DNA of 64,000 nucleotides from Verrucomicrobiaceae bacterium (GCA_027486585.1 JAIXOU010000068.1:30758-94757); one strand, 5' to 3'. Counted from the stretch's first letter, positions 8,511-22,588 are shown. Made by a program: numbers and translations. Notes: generated from the letters alone by a model not told the origin.

Positions 8511-10727
8511 CTACTTTTTAGGCGGAGTGATGTTTTGGATGTAATACTCCCTCAAAGCGCTGCCTTCGAGAAGCTGCAGCTGATTTGTGGTCGGCACCGA
8601 GGCATAAAGCAGAAACTCGGCTAGCCAGCCATTGAACTGTTCGTTTGGAGGGACTGGACCTTTACTGGGGTCTTGCGCCTTACCGATGGTGATCCAGCTC
8701 AGTGGCGCGCTAGGCGCTTTCAGTTCAGTCCCGCCAATGAATGTTTTTCCAGCGGCATCCTTGGCTCTTAGTTCTGCCTTACCACTGGCATTGTCCCAGG
8801 TGACAACGACTGTGATTGGCAGGCTGGCATTGACGTCACGGCTCGTGATTTTAGCTTCAGAGGTTCCATTGCAAAGCTGCACGGAGAGGTTTTTCTCAGT
8901 GCTCACACGCAAGGTCACGCAAAGGTTCCCCTCTGCACTGGCACTGGCGACTCGGCAGGGTAGAGCTTTTTCATCGGCCTGAAAGACGAGGGCCATCGTT
9001 AATCCTTTGGGACTTTGCGTGGCGTTTTTTCCGAAGGGGAGCCTACCGATGTCTCCAGAATTGGAAATATTCAAACATGTTGGTTTGTCGTTGCGCGTGT
9101 GGAAGTCCAGCGCGGTACGTCCAGCTTTGACCTGTGGGGTCGTATCCCATAAGACTCGCTTGGGAGAGTAATCCGTCGAGCTATTCAGAGCGCGCAGGAA
9201 ATTGTCATCACCACGGGGCGCTAGATCGTGCCATTCAGTGACCAGATCATTCACATTGGCATGACCGCCATCTTTTTTGCGAACCCCCACGCTGCTGATT
9301 AAATGCAGGCAAAGATCAGCATCCTGCGGCGGGTAGATGCGGTCATTGGGTAGCTGATACGCCACTTTTTTAGCGGGGGTTGAGCTGACTGATGCGTTGG
9401 TGCTTGGTGCAGAACTTTTGTTGGCTTCAGATTTCGGAGATCCGCTTGAGAAAAGGAACCCAGCGATCACGGCCAGAAGCACCACACCACCTCCGATCAT
9501 GCCATAGAGCTTCATCTGCGGCGTGAGTTCAAATCCTTTGGCTGGCACCAGTGGGGCTTTTTTAGCAGCAGGATGTGCCTGACGTCTACCCTGAGGCTGG
9601 CGAGGGGCTGCGGCTTTGGGGGCACTCAGCGGCTTGGTTTGTGTGCCCTGATTCGGCATGGGCACGGCTAATGGGATCACCTCAGCAGCGGGCTGAGCCT
9701 GCACTAGAGGCTGGCTTTGCTGCGGCTGATAAACAGGCACATGTCCCGTCTGGTAAGCCGGCACGGGCCCTGTTTGATAATACATCGGGTGCACCGGCAC
9801 GCTGCTCGTCGTCACATTGCCTGGATAACCGGGCTGCGGAAAAATCACAGGCATTGGCGCATAGTTCATCGGCATCCAGGGCATCATGGCCGGTGCAGAT
9901 GACATCTTTTCCCAGGAGCGGAATTCCTCGATCGCCTGTTGGGCATTGGCAGGTCGATCCTCAGGCTTATTGGCCATGAGGCGCAGCACCCAAGCTCCCA
10001 GCCATTGCGGCACATGCGGGGCGATGACGTGCAGCGGGATGATGTCGTGATTGATGTGGGCATCGATCACCTTATCCACTGTCTCACCATCAAAAGCCTT
10101 GCGGCCCGACAGCGCTTCATAAAACACGCAGCCCAGGGAATAGAGATCCGTCTTTTCATCCACCGGCTTCCGCGTGAGCTGCTCCGGGGCCATGTAAAAA
10201 ATAGAGCCCATCACGGTGCCTGATTGATCTTCGGTCTGCTTACGGGCTCTCATGCCTGAGCGCGCTAGACCAAAGTCGATGATCTTCGACTGCATTCTCC
10301 CCCCTGGCAGGCGCTCGACCTTGATGTTTTCTGGCTTGATGTCTCGGTGCAGAATGTGGCGTTGATGCGCGGCCAGTAGGGCTTCGAGGGTTTGGGAGGC
10401 TAGCTCTTTAAAGTCATCGTAGTGAAGAGGCCCCCGGGCTACCACGTCGGCTAAATCTTCGCCTTCCAGCAGCTCCATCACCATGAATAGGCCGATATGG
10501 TCACTCGCAACGTCAAAGATAGTTACGACATTTGGATTCCGCATCGCGGCCAGTGCATCGGCCTCTCGGCGGAGATCGGCAGCCAGCTTATTATCCGTGT
10601 CCAGTTCAGCCGCGGCAATCAGTCGTTTAATGGCCACCCAACGCTTCAAATCATTGTCATATGCGCGATACACCGCTCCCACGCCGCCTGCGCCGAGTTG
10701 CTCATAAACTTTGTATCGTTCTGCCAT
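8511..10727 (-). CDS. Hanks-type Ser/Thr protein kinase with transmembrane helix and LamG-like outer domain
   Basis: 738 aa. The kinase domain (about residues 5-275) has the Gly loop LGAGGVGAVY, VAIK with Lys34, catalytic loop HRDIKPEN (Asp129, Asn134), DFGLAR (151-156) and APEQ, so it should be active. A Pro/Gln-rich linker with repeated short PVYQTG-like units (about 280-400) leads to one membrane helix at 406-427. The outside part (about 455-738) resembles a LamG/concanavalin-like beta sandwich. Kinase inside and sensor outside is the layout of PknB-like receptors, but with a jelly-roll domain in place of PASTA, so it may sense a polysaccharide (inference). No phosphatase gene is adjacent. 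The next gene downstream is a small lipoprotein. Confidence 0.88.
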   Translation of the reverse strand: MAERYKVYEQLGAGGVGAVYRAYDNDLKRWVAIKRLIAAAELDTDNKLAADLRREADALAAMRNPNVVTIFDVASDHIGLFMVMELLEGEDLADVVARGPLHYDDFKELASQTLEALLAAHQRHILHRDIKPENIKVERLPGGRMQSKIIDFGLARSGMRARKQTEDQSGTVMGSIFYMAPEQLTRKPVDEKTDLYSLGCVFYEALSGRKAFDGETVDKVIDAHINHDIIPLHVIAPHVPQWLGAWVLRLMANKPEDRPANAQQAIEEFRSWEKMSSAPAMMPWMPMNYAPMPVIFPQPGYPGNVTTSSVPVHPMYYQTGPVPAYQTGHVPVYQPQQSQPLVQAQPAAEVIPLAVPMPNQGTQTKPLSAPKAAAPRQPQGRRQAHPAAKKAPLVPAKGFELTPQMKLYGMIGGGVVLLAVIAGFLFSSGSPKSEANKSSAPSTNASVSSTPAKKVAYQLPNDRIYPPQDADLCLHLISSVGVRKKDGGHANVNDLVTEWHDLAPRGDDNFLRALNSSTDYSPKRVLWDTTPQVKAGRTALDFHTRNDKPTCLNISNSGDIGRLPFGKNATQSPKGLTMALVFQADEKALPCRVASASAEGNLCVTLRVSTEKNLSVQLCNGTSEAKITSRDVNASLPITVVVTWDNASGKAELRAKDAAGKTFIGGTELKAPSAPLSWITIGKAQDPSKGPVPPNEQFNGWLAEFLLYASVPTTNQLQLLEGSALREYYIQNITPPKK

Positions 10728-10970
10728 AGTGATTCTCTGGTGAATTATGAACTAGGTGAAACGGAATGCACCCACTTTGGCAAGGAGGATATGAATAAAA
10801 TGATCTTAGAGCTAACCAGACCTATGCATAAAACTCTACTGCGACTTGCTGCTAGCCCTCATTTGAGGCGAATAGGTTAGGCTAAACACCATTCGTTAAG
10901 TTTCCGGTTCTCAACCTTGGTGTTGGGTATCTCCGTCGGTTATCAATGAGTCAATCAAGCGAAAGAGAAC
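10728..10970. other. Intergenic stretch upstream of the kinase gene
   Basis: Together with the gap terminator this makes a 296-bp gap between two minus-strand genes. Apart from the terminator hairpin at its right end I see no gene, tRNA or clear promoter box. A short plus-strand frame (10497-10880) mostly overlaps the kinase gene and looks like chance. Confidence 0.4.
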
Positions 10971-10994
10971 GGGCCAGATCTGGTGATCTGGCCC
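10971..10994 (-). terminator. Rho-independent-type terminator of the GAPDH gene
   Basis: A perfect 10-bp stem (gggccagatc / gatctggccc) with loop tggt lies 30 bp beyond the GAPDH stop codon. Read on the minus strand, a T-rich stretch (GTTCTCTTTC) follows. The stem is strong and placed where a terminator is expected. Confidence 0.75.
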
Positions 10995-11023
10995 GTCGAG
11001 AAGCTTGGTCTATCTGAAAAGAA

Positions 11024-15892
<4,869 letters not shown>

Positions 15893-15903
15893 TTACTTGT
15901 AAC

Positions 15904-16374
15904 TTACTGAAATACAGGGGAAATCAGAAACAAGCGGCTTTCACGACCACGCAAAGCTGCCTTGTATTGATTGATGCTAGCGACCTTAGCAGCCTTGACG
16001 GAGAAATAAGAAGAGGACTGTTGTTTGCTTGAGCCAGTGACTTGTTGATCCAAGGCACGAAGACCACAAACAAAACCCACAAGAACAGCAGAGGTCAGGA
16101 TACTGCTCAAAAACAATGTGAAGTAAGTGCTAATTTCACTCAGTAGCGAGGGCAATGTGTGAGTGAGTTGAGACACGAAGCTTAGCAACATCGACTCCTG
16201 ACCTGTACTGCGTGCCGAGGCGAGATCCAGCATGAAAAGGCAGCCTCCACAAATGACCACTAAAGCTGTGATTAAGAAGGCATAATCGAAGCTGCCGAGC
16301 GCAGACTTTGAACTGCTGCGGCGGGAATAGTTTGGTTGAGACAAATATGAAACAGAGGAAAGTGAAAGGCTCAT
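15904..16374 (-). CDS. Small membrane protein, function unknown
   Basis: 156 aa from ATG 16374; an upstream in-frame start would add 17 residues. Two hydrophobic helices are visible, at about residues 31-51 (FLITALVVICGGCLFML) and 85-112 (FTLFLSSILTSAVLVGFVCGL), with a Ser-rich head and a polar tail. I recognise no domain. The gene is convergent with the permease-AttH gene and 11 bp from its stop, and it has a lower GC content than its surroundings. Confidence 0.55.
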   Translation of the reverse strand: MSLSLSSVSYLSQPNYSRRSSSKSALGSFDYAFLITALVVICGGCLFMLDLASARSTGQESMLLSFVSQLTHTLPSLLSEISTYFTLFLSSILTSAVLVGFVCGLRALDQQVTGSSKQQSSSYFSVKAAKVASINQYKAALRGRESRLFLISPVFQ

Positions 16375-16570
16375 GGTAATTATAAAGAATGCAATCTGCG
16401 AAGATAAATGCAAATTGATAATCAATAAAACTGAACATTTTCTTAAGAGTGGTCGCCTGAACAGTTGTTTTCATCAGGGCCGAAAAAAGATCCATGTCTT
16501 TGAAACAAGCAATGCTTCTTTCCAAGAGGAGCACTCTATGACATTCCCAATTTTGCCTGACTTAACTCAT

Positions 16571-16592
16571 CAGATTTCAGGCTAGAAGTCTG
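16571..16592 (-). terminator. Possible hairpin after parA
   Basis: An 8-bp stem with one G-T-type mismatch (cagatttc / gaagtctg) and a 6-base loop sits 3 bp past the parA stop codon. There is no run of T after it on the minus strand, so it may be a weak terminator or an mRNA-stabilising stem. Confidence 0.3.
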
Positions 16593-16595
16593 TTG

Positions 16596-17369
16596 TCATT
16601 TAGTGGCACGACGTGCCAGGAATTCTTCAGCCAGTGCGGTGTAGGCAGCAGCACCTTTTCCATTTGGCTCATACTCGATGATGGATTTTCCAAAGCTTGG
16701 CGCTTCGCCTAAACGAACGGTTCTTGGGATAATCGAATTGTAGATGACTTCAGCAAAGTAGTTCTTCACATCTCCGACCACCTGTTGAGACAGATTGGCG
16801 CGTGAGTCGTACATGGTCATGACGATGCCTTCGAGCAGTAAATTTGGATTGGCTCCGCAATCTCTGATTTGCTGGACGACTCCGACGATTTTGGAGAGTC
16901 CTTCAAGGCCGAAATACTCGCATTGCAAAGGCACGAGCAGTTCGTCAGCCGCAGCAAGAGCGGAAGTCATGAGGACTCCAAGGGAAGGGGGGCAATCCAG
17001 CAGGATGTAATCGAAATGGCCGGACTGGCGTAGCGGATTGAGCACTTCCCGAAGGCGGGCGAGGTGATTGCCGTTTTGAGCCAATTCAATTTCACAACCA
17101 GCCAGCTCCTGGTGAGAGCGGATGATCGAAAGGTTTGGGAGTCGCGTGCTACGAATGGCTGTGTGTGGGTCGGTGCCGAGCACAAGTGCTGGGTAAAGGC
17201 TGCCGCCATCCTCCTGCGCAAGCCCCAGCCCGCTTGTGGCATTTGCCTGGGGATCGAGGTCGATGAGTAAGACACGTACGCCACGCTGAGCGAGGCATGC
17301 GGCCAGATTGATTGCGGTCGTGGTTTTACCCACTCCACCTTTTTGATTCGTGATTGCGACGATCCTCAT
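16596..17369 (-). CDS. parA: ParA/Soj-family partition ATPase
   Basis: 257 aa. The deviant Walker A box NQKGGVGKTTTAIN begins at residue 8, followed by VLLIDLDPQANATSGLG and FDYILLDCPPSLGVL, the Walker A' and B motifs of ParA. It lacks the N-terminal helix-turn-helix of plasmid type Ia ParA and has the length of chromosomal Soj proteins, so chromosome segregation or polar positioning of cargo is likely. No parB or parS-like site is adjacent. The start lies 39 bp from the divergent ATG of the SNF2 helicase. Confidence 0.92.
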   Translation of the reverse strand: MRIVAITNQKGGVGKTTTAINLAACLAQRGVRVLLIDLDPQANATSGLGLAQEDGGSLYPALVLGTDPHTAIRSTRLPNLSIIRSHQELAGCEIELAQNGNHLARLREVLNPLRQSGHFDYILLDCPPSLGVLMTSALAAADELLVPLQCEYFGLEGLSKIVGVVQQIRDCGANPNLLLEGIVMTMYDSRANLSQQVVGDVKNYFAEVIYNSIIPRTVRLGEAPSFGKSIIEYEPNGKGAAAYTALAEEFLARRATK

Positions 17370-17408
17370 AAGTAACCTTGACGCTAGACTTTGAATGGGA
17401 ACGATGCG

Positions 17409-20400
17409 ATGCGCCAGAAAGAAATGGAAATTACAGAGAAATGGCTTGGAGAAATCGGTGGTTGGCAGGTCATGAAAGCGGCCCGCGGCCTCGTGGATGC
17501 TGGATTGGTGTCTTTAAACTCCTCGGATGGTGATAAAATTCGAGGTCTAGCAGGTCATGGTAAAATGAAATTTGCCTGCGGTTTGGCTATTCGCTCGGCT
17601 CGGGATGTGGACAATTTGTGTACATGTCCTACCTCACGTCGCGGCATGATCTGTGAGCATTCCATCGCTGTCGCACTGATTTTATTGAAGCCGCAGAGTG
17701 CTAAAGCGCCCGTGCAGGCAGCGGCAAGCGCATCTGCTCCCGGCGCAGGGATGCCTTTAAAAGCAAAGCGAGTTCCCAAAAAGCTGTCTGGGCAATACAC
17801 GGCTTATTTGCCTGAAGCTCTCACCTCGGGCGTTTTGCGAGAGCCAGTCGGCGTGTATGTGAAGTTCAATTCTGGCGGAGAGGGGGAGGAGTCTCTTCTT
17901 GCTGCCTGGCTGGCTGAAAAGGGTGTCATTGGACAAAGCGCGCCCCTGTCCTTGAATGCCAATCTCTTCTCGGAGTTTCTCGAAAGCGCGGCAGATCACC
18001 CGCGACTCGTTGCCGGAAAACCTTCCGGTGGCGGTTCTGAGGTGTCGATCTCTGCTGAGGCTGTGCGCTTGCCATTGCGGGTCGAATCCTCGGGAAATTC
18101 TGACCATGTTCTGCTCAGTCTGGATGCGGCAGGGCAGGGCCCGTTGATCAAAAGTCAGCCTTCAGCTTGGTGGGCTTGTCGAGAAACGGTAACGCTCTTT
18201 AAGTTGCCGCCCCTTTCCAAAGATCTCGCCCAATTAGTCGCGGAATTGCCCTGCCGTCGTCCGCTTCGCTGGTTCATTGCTAACAGGGAAAGTGTTACAG
18301 ACGCGTTTCAGGTAGAGCTTGAGGGGGAAGGGCTGACTAACTTCCATGTTGCTCCAGTAGCCTGTGAATTTGAACTGACGCTCAACGGGTCTCTTCAGTC
18401 GCTCGATGTGACCGTTGCAGCGCTCCATCAGGGACGTCGTTGGCCGATCTCGGAAAAGCCGGATATTGAGTCGATCAATCAAATCTACCCCATTCAGGAT
18501 CAATCGTCCAAAGGCGTTTACTATACCCAGAATGCAGACGCTGAATTCCGCCTTTTTGCCTTCCTCAAGGGGCTTGGGTTCAGGCTTTCCACGGGAATTG
18601 ATCCTGTTACCAAAGTAACTCCCTATCGACTCGCCGGCGCAGAGGCTGTGATGGGCTTTTTTGCCTCTGAATTGCCGCGTTTGAAGAAGCTTTTTAAGGT
18701 CGTCGAAAGCGAGCGCTGGCTTGCGGCGACGAAGGGCATCTCTCGCATCCAACCACAGATCCGACAGCGTCCTGCGGATGCCGGCAGCGCGGGTTCCGGT
18801 TCTGATTGGCTGGCCATGGAGTTTGGTTATGAGGCGTCGGACGGGTTCAGACTGCCGCGTGCTGAAGTGTTGCGGCTGGTGCGCTCGGGCCAGAGATCTG
18901 TGCAGGGGAAAAATGGTAAAAAATACCTTCTGGACCTGCAAAGTGTGGAGGAATTCGAGGACACGCTTCGCGACGTGCCGCTGCAGCTCACGCCGGACGG
19001 TGCGCGCATCAGTGCCCTGCATTCCAGCTATTTCCAAGGAGGCAACTTCGACGAGCAGGCAGGCCTACCCGACGAGGGCTCGGTGCTTTCACAATTGGGG
19101 GATCTCGGTGCCCGCCTGCGCCCCTACCAGCTACTGGGAGTGCGCTGGATGGATTCTTTGGTTCAGGCAGGGCGGGGTGGGGTCTTGGGGGACGAGATGG
19201 GTCTTGGCAAAACGGTGCAAAGCATCGCCCTGGTCATGATGCTGATCGCACGTCGTGCTCCCGAAGATCGGAATCCCGTGCTGATTGTTTGCCCGAAGTC
19301 GCTGACGGGAAACTGGCGTGCCGAGTTTGAGCGCTTTGCACCGCATTTAAAGGTGATCATTTCTCAGGGCAGCAATCGTGCGGCGGTACTGAAGTCTGTG
19401 GAGACTCAAGACGTCATCATCACCACTTATCAATTGGTCTTAAGAGATCTTGAGGTGCTGAAAAAACGGTCCTGGGCGCTGCTATTATTGGATGAGGCCA
19501 GTTACATCCGTAACCCTGATACTGACGCCTCCAAGGCTATTCGATCCCTCTCCTGCGATGCTCGTCTTGCCCTGACAGGTACCCCGGTCGAGAACTCGAC
19601 TCGGGATCTTTGGGCCATCTACCAGTTTGCCTTACCAGGTTATCTGGGCAGCCGCGACAACTTCAAAGAACGCTTTGAGCAACCGATTCAGGGCGGTATG
19701 GACACACCGGCTGGGATTTCTGCCAGCGAGCGTTTGAAGAAGCTGCTGCGGCCTTATTTCCTGCGCCGAACCAAGCGTGAGGTGCTCAAAGATCTGCCGG
19801 ATAAAATCGAGCAAGTCCTCTGGTGTGATCCTTCGCCAGCGCAGGCAGAGGTTTATCGGCGCTTGCTGGAAGAGGGCCGTGAGGAGATCAAATCCGCACG
19901 AAAGCGCTCTGGTCAAGGCGGAGCTAAGATGACCATGTTCACCGTCCTGCTGCGCCTGCGTCAGGCCTGCTGTGACTTGCGGCTGACAGGTCTGCAAAAA
20001 GACACGCTGGCTGGCCTGGAGCCAGATGACCTCTCCGGCAAATGGCCCATGCTGCTTGAGCGACTGGATGCCATCTTGGAAGGGGGCGGCAAAGTACTGA
20101 TCTTTAGCCAGTTCGTCCAATTTCTAAAACTGGTTCGTGCTGCGCTGGATGCGCGTGAGGTCAGTTATGCCTATCTTGATGGCAGCAGCCAAGATCGTGA
20201 GGCTCAGGTGAAGTCCTTCCAGACAGAGAAGGAGCGGCGAGTCTTCCTCATCAGCCTGAAGGCTGGCGGTTATGGCTTGAATCTCACCGCGGCTGATCAC
20301 GTCATTCTACTCGATCCCTGGTGGAATCCGGCGGTGGAATCTCAGGCCATCGACCGTGCTCACCGTATCGGTCAGCAGCGTGTCGTTACTGCCTATCGCC

Positions 20401-20543
20401 TAGCCATGCGCGGCACGGTCGAGGAACGCATCCTGGCCCTGCAAGCCAAGAAACGCGGCCTTGTCGAGGCCGCGATTGATGATCATTCACCGCTCATGAG
20501 TGGCCTGCTGGAAAGCGATCTGGAGTCGCTGATTGATGGCTGA
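17409..20543 (+). CDS. SWIM zinc-finger SNF2-family helicase
   Basis: 1044 aa from ATG 17409; an in-frame TTG at 17391 is an alternative. A SWIM finger lies at about residues 71-84 (CTCPTSRRGMICEH, CxCx8CxH). The middle part is unassigned. The SNF2 motor fills the C-terminal half: DEMGLGKTVQSIAL (Walker A), LLLDEASYIRNP (motif II, DEAS instead of DEAH), LTGTPVENSTRDLW (motif III), FLRRTKREVLKDLP, LIFSQFVQFLK, and DPWWNPAVESQAIDRAHRIGQ (motifs V-VI). SWIM-SNF2 proteins remodel or translocate on DNA; in bacteria some act with RNA polymerase (RapA-like) or repair, and the exact role is open. It is divergent from parA and ends 5 bp before the convergent GcvH-like gene. Confidence 0.9.
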   Translation: MRQKEMEITEKWLGEIGGWQVMKAARGLVDAGLVSLNSSDGDKIRGLAGHGKMKFACGLAIRSARDVDNLCTCPTSRRGMICEHSIAVALILLKPQSAKAPVQAAASASAPGAGMPLKAKRVPKKLSGQYTAYLPEALTSGVLREPVGVYVKFNSGGEGEESLLAAWLAEKGVIGQSAPLSLNANLFSEFLESAADHPRLVAGKPSGGGSEVSISAEAVRLPLRVESSGNSDHVLLSLDAAGQGPLIKSQPSAWWACRETVTLFKLPPLSKDLAQLVAELPCRRPLRWFIANRESVTDAFQVELEGEGLTNFHVAPVACEFELTLNGSLQSLDVTVAALHQGRRWPISEKPDIESINQIYPIQDQSSKGVYYTQNADAEFRLFAFLKGLGFRLSTGIDPVTKVTPYRLAGAEAVMGFFASELPRLKKLFKVVESERWLAATKGISRIQPQIRQRPADAGSAGSGSDWLAMEFGYEASDGFRLPRAEVLRLVRSGQRSVQGKNGKKYLLDLQSVEEFEDTLRDVPLQLTPDGARISALHSSYFQGGNFDEQAGLPDEGSVLSQLGDLGARLRPYQLLGVRWMDSLVQAGRGGVLGDEMGLGKTVQSIALVMMLIARRAPEDRNPVLIVCPKSLTGNWRAEFERFAPHLKVIISQGSNRAAVLKSVETQDVIITTYQLVLRDLEVLKKRSWALLLLDEASYIRNPDTDASKAIRSLSCDARLALTGTPVENSTRDLWAIYQFALPGYLGSRDNFKERFEQPIQGGMDTPAGISASERLKKLLRPYFLRRTKREVLKDLPDKIEQVLWCDPSPAQAEVYRRLLEEGREEIKSARKRSGQGGAKMTMFTVLLRLRQACCDLRLTGLQKDTLAGLEPDDLSGKWPMLLERLDAILEGGGKVLIFSQFVQFLKLVRAALDAREVSYAYLDGSSQDREAQVKSFQTEKERRVFLISLKAGGYGLNLTAADHVILLDPWWNPAVESQAIDRAHRIGQQRVVTAYRLAMRGTVEERILALQAKKRGLVEAAIDDHSPLMSGLLESDLESLIDG

Positions 20544-20548
20544 TCGGA

Positions 20549-21028
20549 TCAATCCTCCGTTATCTCTTCTTCGCCGTGGCCTTCATCGGCCATGCGTTGG
20601 ATGATGCCGCTGAGGTACTCGATGTAGCCATGCACATCGAGGCTATCAGCCTCGGGCTCGCCGTGGGCGGAGTAGAGCCAGCCGACTTCATAGGGATCGG
20701 TGCGGACGATGCAGGCGTCTTGTTTCAAATAGGGGTTTCCTTCGGCAAAGGTACCATTCATCACGCCATAGACATCAGAGGCGGCTTTGAAGCCTTCCAC
20801 CCAACCGACGATCTTTCCAGGTTCCATCGTCTCGCCTGCTTTGAGCTGCCATTCACAGTCTACGAGTTCGCCAAGCATCCTCGTGGCGAATTTGGTGAAG
20901 CCCACACGCCAGAGATTCGGCTCACCTTCGACGGCAGCCATCCAGTAGTGTGACTTTGAGTAACGGTAGGCTTCTGGGAAGCGTGCGGAAAATCGGGCGT
21001 GCTTAAAGCGGACGGTCGGTAATGACAT
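20549..21028 (-). CDS. GcvH-like lipoyl-domain protein (stand-alone)
   Basis: 159 aa from ATG 21028; the longer in-frame extension runs into the upstream PQQ gene and looks non-coding. The core VGWVEGFKAASDVYGVMNGTF matches the H-protein lipoylation loop (V-E-x-x-K-A-A-S-x-x-Y), making Lys81 the predicted lipoyl-lysine. YEVGWLYSAHG fits the downstream H-protein segment (P.gdGWL). The acidic tail EEEITED and an N-terminus of about 25 extra residues differ from canonical GcvH. No gcvT, gcvP, lplA or lipB is adjacent, so it may serve the glycine cleavage system encoded elsewhere or lipoate shuttling. It follows the PQQ propeller gene by 53 bp on the same strand. Confidence 0.8.
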   Translation of the reverse strand: MSLPTVRFKHARFSARFPEAYRYSKSHYWMAAVEGEPNLWRVGFTKFATRMLGELVDCEWQLKAGETMEPGKIVGWVEGFKAASDVYGVMNGTFAEGNPYLKQDACIVRTDPYEVGWLYSAHGEPEADSLDVHGYIEYLSGIIQRMADEGHGEEEITED

Positions 21029-21081
21029 GAGATGAGTCGCCAGGGCTATGAAGCCCTTGTTTCTGAATCGTGGTGGAGGCG

Positions 21082-22284
21082 TTATTTGGCTGCATCCAGG
21101 CAAACGACATGCCCAGGTGTGTTGCGGGCAAAAAGCTTGCCATTGGCCAATACCGGCGCGCTCCAGCAGCGACCACTGAGAATCTGGCTGCGATTGATTT
21201 CCTCAAACTTTTCCGTGGTGGCTTTGGCGATGACGAGCTCGCCTTTTTCAGTCAAAATGATCAGGCGACCATCCGCCGCCATGAGAGAACCAAAGCCGAT
21301 GCTTTTTTCTGCCCAAACTTCCTTACCGTCTTTCAAGCTCACGCACTTGAGTGAGCAACGGCTGTTTTGATCTCCGTCGATACCGTAGAGATGACCATCA
21401 ATCAGAACGCTGGAGTTGAATTGGTTTTTGAGGACTTTGCTCTCCCAGATTTTTTCCGGTTGGCTGGTTGTCAACTTGATCAGGGTGCAACCTTTGTTGT
21501 AGCCGCTGGAGATGAAAAGAGTGTCGCCGCTGAGGATCGGATCTGCTGCATTCACGGCATAGCGCGTATTCCATTTGTAGGACCAAAGTGGCGTGCCATT
21601 GGCCACTTCCACCGCTACATAATTGTCAGCGCTGCCCAGGATGGCTAGGTCCTTGCCATCGCGGGTGATGGGATACGGGGTCGAGTAACCGGCGCTATCC
21701 ACCTCACTTTTCCAGACGATCTTGCCGTCGGTTTTGTCCACTGCCATGCCAGCTTTTCCTACATTCAGGATGAGCAGCTTTCCCTGCACTAGCGGGGCAC
21801 CCGCATAACCCCACTCGGGCACATTGGAGTCGGTTTCCTTTTGCACATTCTTCTCCCAGACGACTTTGCCTGTGGCTGCTTCAAAGCAGAATAGATCTCC
21901 CCAGCGGCTCAGATGGTAGAGTTTCCCCTCATCCAGGGTCGGAGTCGCTGAGGTGCCGCCTTCATAATATTTATCGCCCAGATCGGCGGGGTAATCATGC
22001 TTCCAGAGCGTCTTGCCGGTTTTAGCACTCAGGCAAAAGACGCTATCTTTACCGTCAGCATGACCGGAAGTGAAGAGAAGATCGCCAGCCGTAACGAAGG
22101 AGGAAAAACCCAGTCCCACTTCAGCCTCCCAGAGCACTTTGGGTTCAGCCGCGATGTTCCAGTCTTTTTCCGCTGAGATGCCGTCCCGAGTCGGTCCGCG
22201 CCAAGTTGACCAATCGGCCGCTTGGATCACGGGGAGGCAGGAAAACAGGCAGAAGGCCTGGGTGAGGAAGCTTGGCGTTTTCAT
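21082..22284 (-). CDS. Exported PQQ-like beta-propeller protein
   Basis: 400 aa with signal peptide MKTPSFLTQAFCLFSCLPVIQA. The mature start ADWSTWRGPTRDGIS is the typical opening of Verrucomicrobia/Planctomycetes PQQ-propeller proteins. Repeated blades of the kind 'L.ALDAKTGKTLWKH' follow (KTGKTLWKHDY, ATGKVVWEKNV, TDGKIVWKSEV, ANGTPLWSYKW, KDGKEVWAEKS). These proteins are BamB-like in fold and need not bind PQQ. Likely role: scaffold or sugar/quinone-related enzyme in the periplasm. A second, membrane-anchored relative is at 47.4-49.2 kb. Confidence 0.85.
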   Translation of the reverse strand: MKTPSFLTQAFCLFSCLPVIQAADWSTWRGPTRDGISAEKDWNIAAEPKVLWEAEVGLGFSSFVTAGDLLFTSGHADGKDSVFCLSAKTGKTLWKHDYPADLGDKYYEGGTSATPTLDEGKLYHLSRWGDLFCFEAATGKVVWEKNVQKETDSNVPEWGYAGAPLVQGKLLILNVGKAGMAVDKTDGKIVWKSEVDSAGYSTPYPITRDGKDLAILGSADNYVAVEVANGTPLWSYKWNTRYAVNAADPILSGDTLFISSGYNKGCTLIKLTTSQPEKIWESKVLKNQFNSSVLIDGHLYGIDGDQNSRCSLKCVSLKDGKEVWAEKSIGFGSLMAADGRLIILTEKGELVIAKATTEKFEEINRSQILSGRCWSAPVLANGKLFARNTPGHVVCLDAAK

Positions 22285-22330
22285 GAGATTTCAAATACGC
22301 CCCGTCAATCACAGATGGCAACCATGGTTT

Positions 22331-22534
22331 TCAACGAAGTTCACGAATCATCCAGCCTTCTTGGCTCATCAGGATGCTCGGCCCATTGTTTTCTGGCAAG
22401 CCACCTTTGGTCTCGACACCGAGAGCACACCTATCAGCCTGTTGCACTTGGACCGCGGGCTTGAACTCGACTTTGGCAAAGCCGCTGGCATCCACATAGA
22501 CGATGCCTTTATTGACGGTCTCATGGGCCGTATG
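22331..22534 (-). pseudogene. 3' remnant of an anti-sigma-K-factor-like gene
   Basis: The minus strand holds 67 open codons ending in TGA at 22331-22333, with no start codon and two consecutive in-frame stops (22535-22540) just upstream. The encoded peptide (KGIVYVDASGFAKVEFKP ... ALGVETKGGLPENNGP) resembles the C-terminal part of RskA-type anti-sigma factors, where 'a.tlEpaGGs..PtGpi' is typical. The upstream part of such a gene is missing, replaced by the end of the MFS gene. Identification rests on pattern memory, so the family call is tentative; the coding look of the fragment is clearer. Confidence 0.5.
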
Positions 22535-22566
22535 TCATCACGTCAAGAATAGTCGGATGCAGGAGG

Positions 22567-22588
22567 TCTCACACCCGTTGGTGTGAGA
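22567..22588 (-). terminator. Hairpin downstream of the MFS transporter gene
   Basis: A perfect 9-bp stem (tctcacacc / ggtgtgaga) with a 4-base loop lies 47 bp past the stop codon of the minus-strand MFS gene. No T-run follows, so it is a weak terminator candidate or an mRNA end stabiliser. Confidence 0.4.

Noticed and set aside
18234..19037. A 267-aa minus-strand frame within the SNF2 gene
   Set aside because: No protein-like pattern; the opposite frame has clear helicase motifs.
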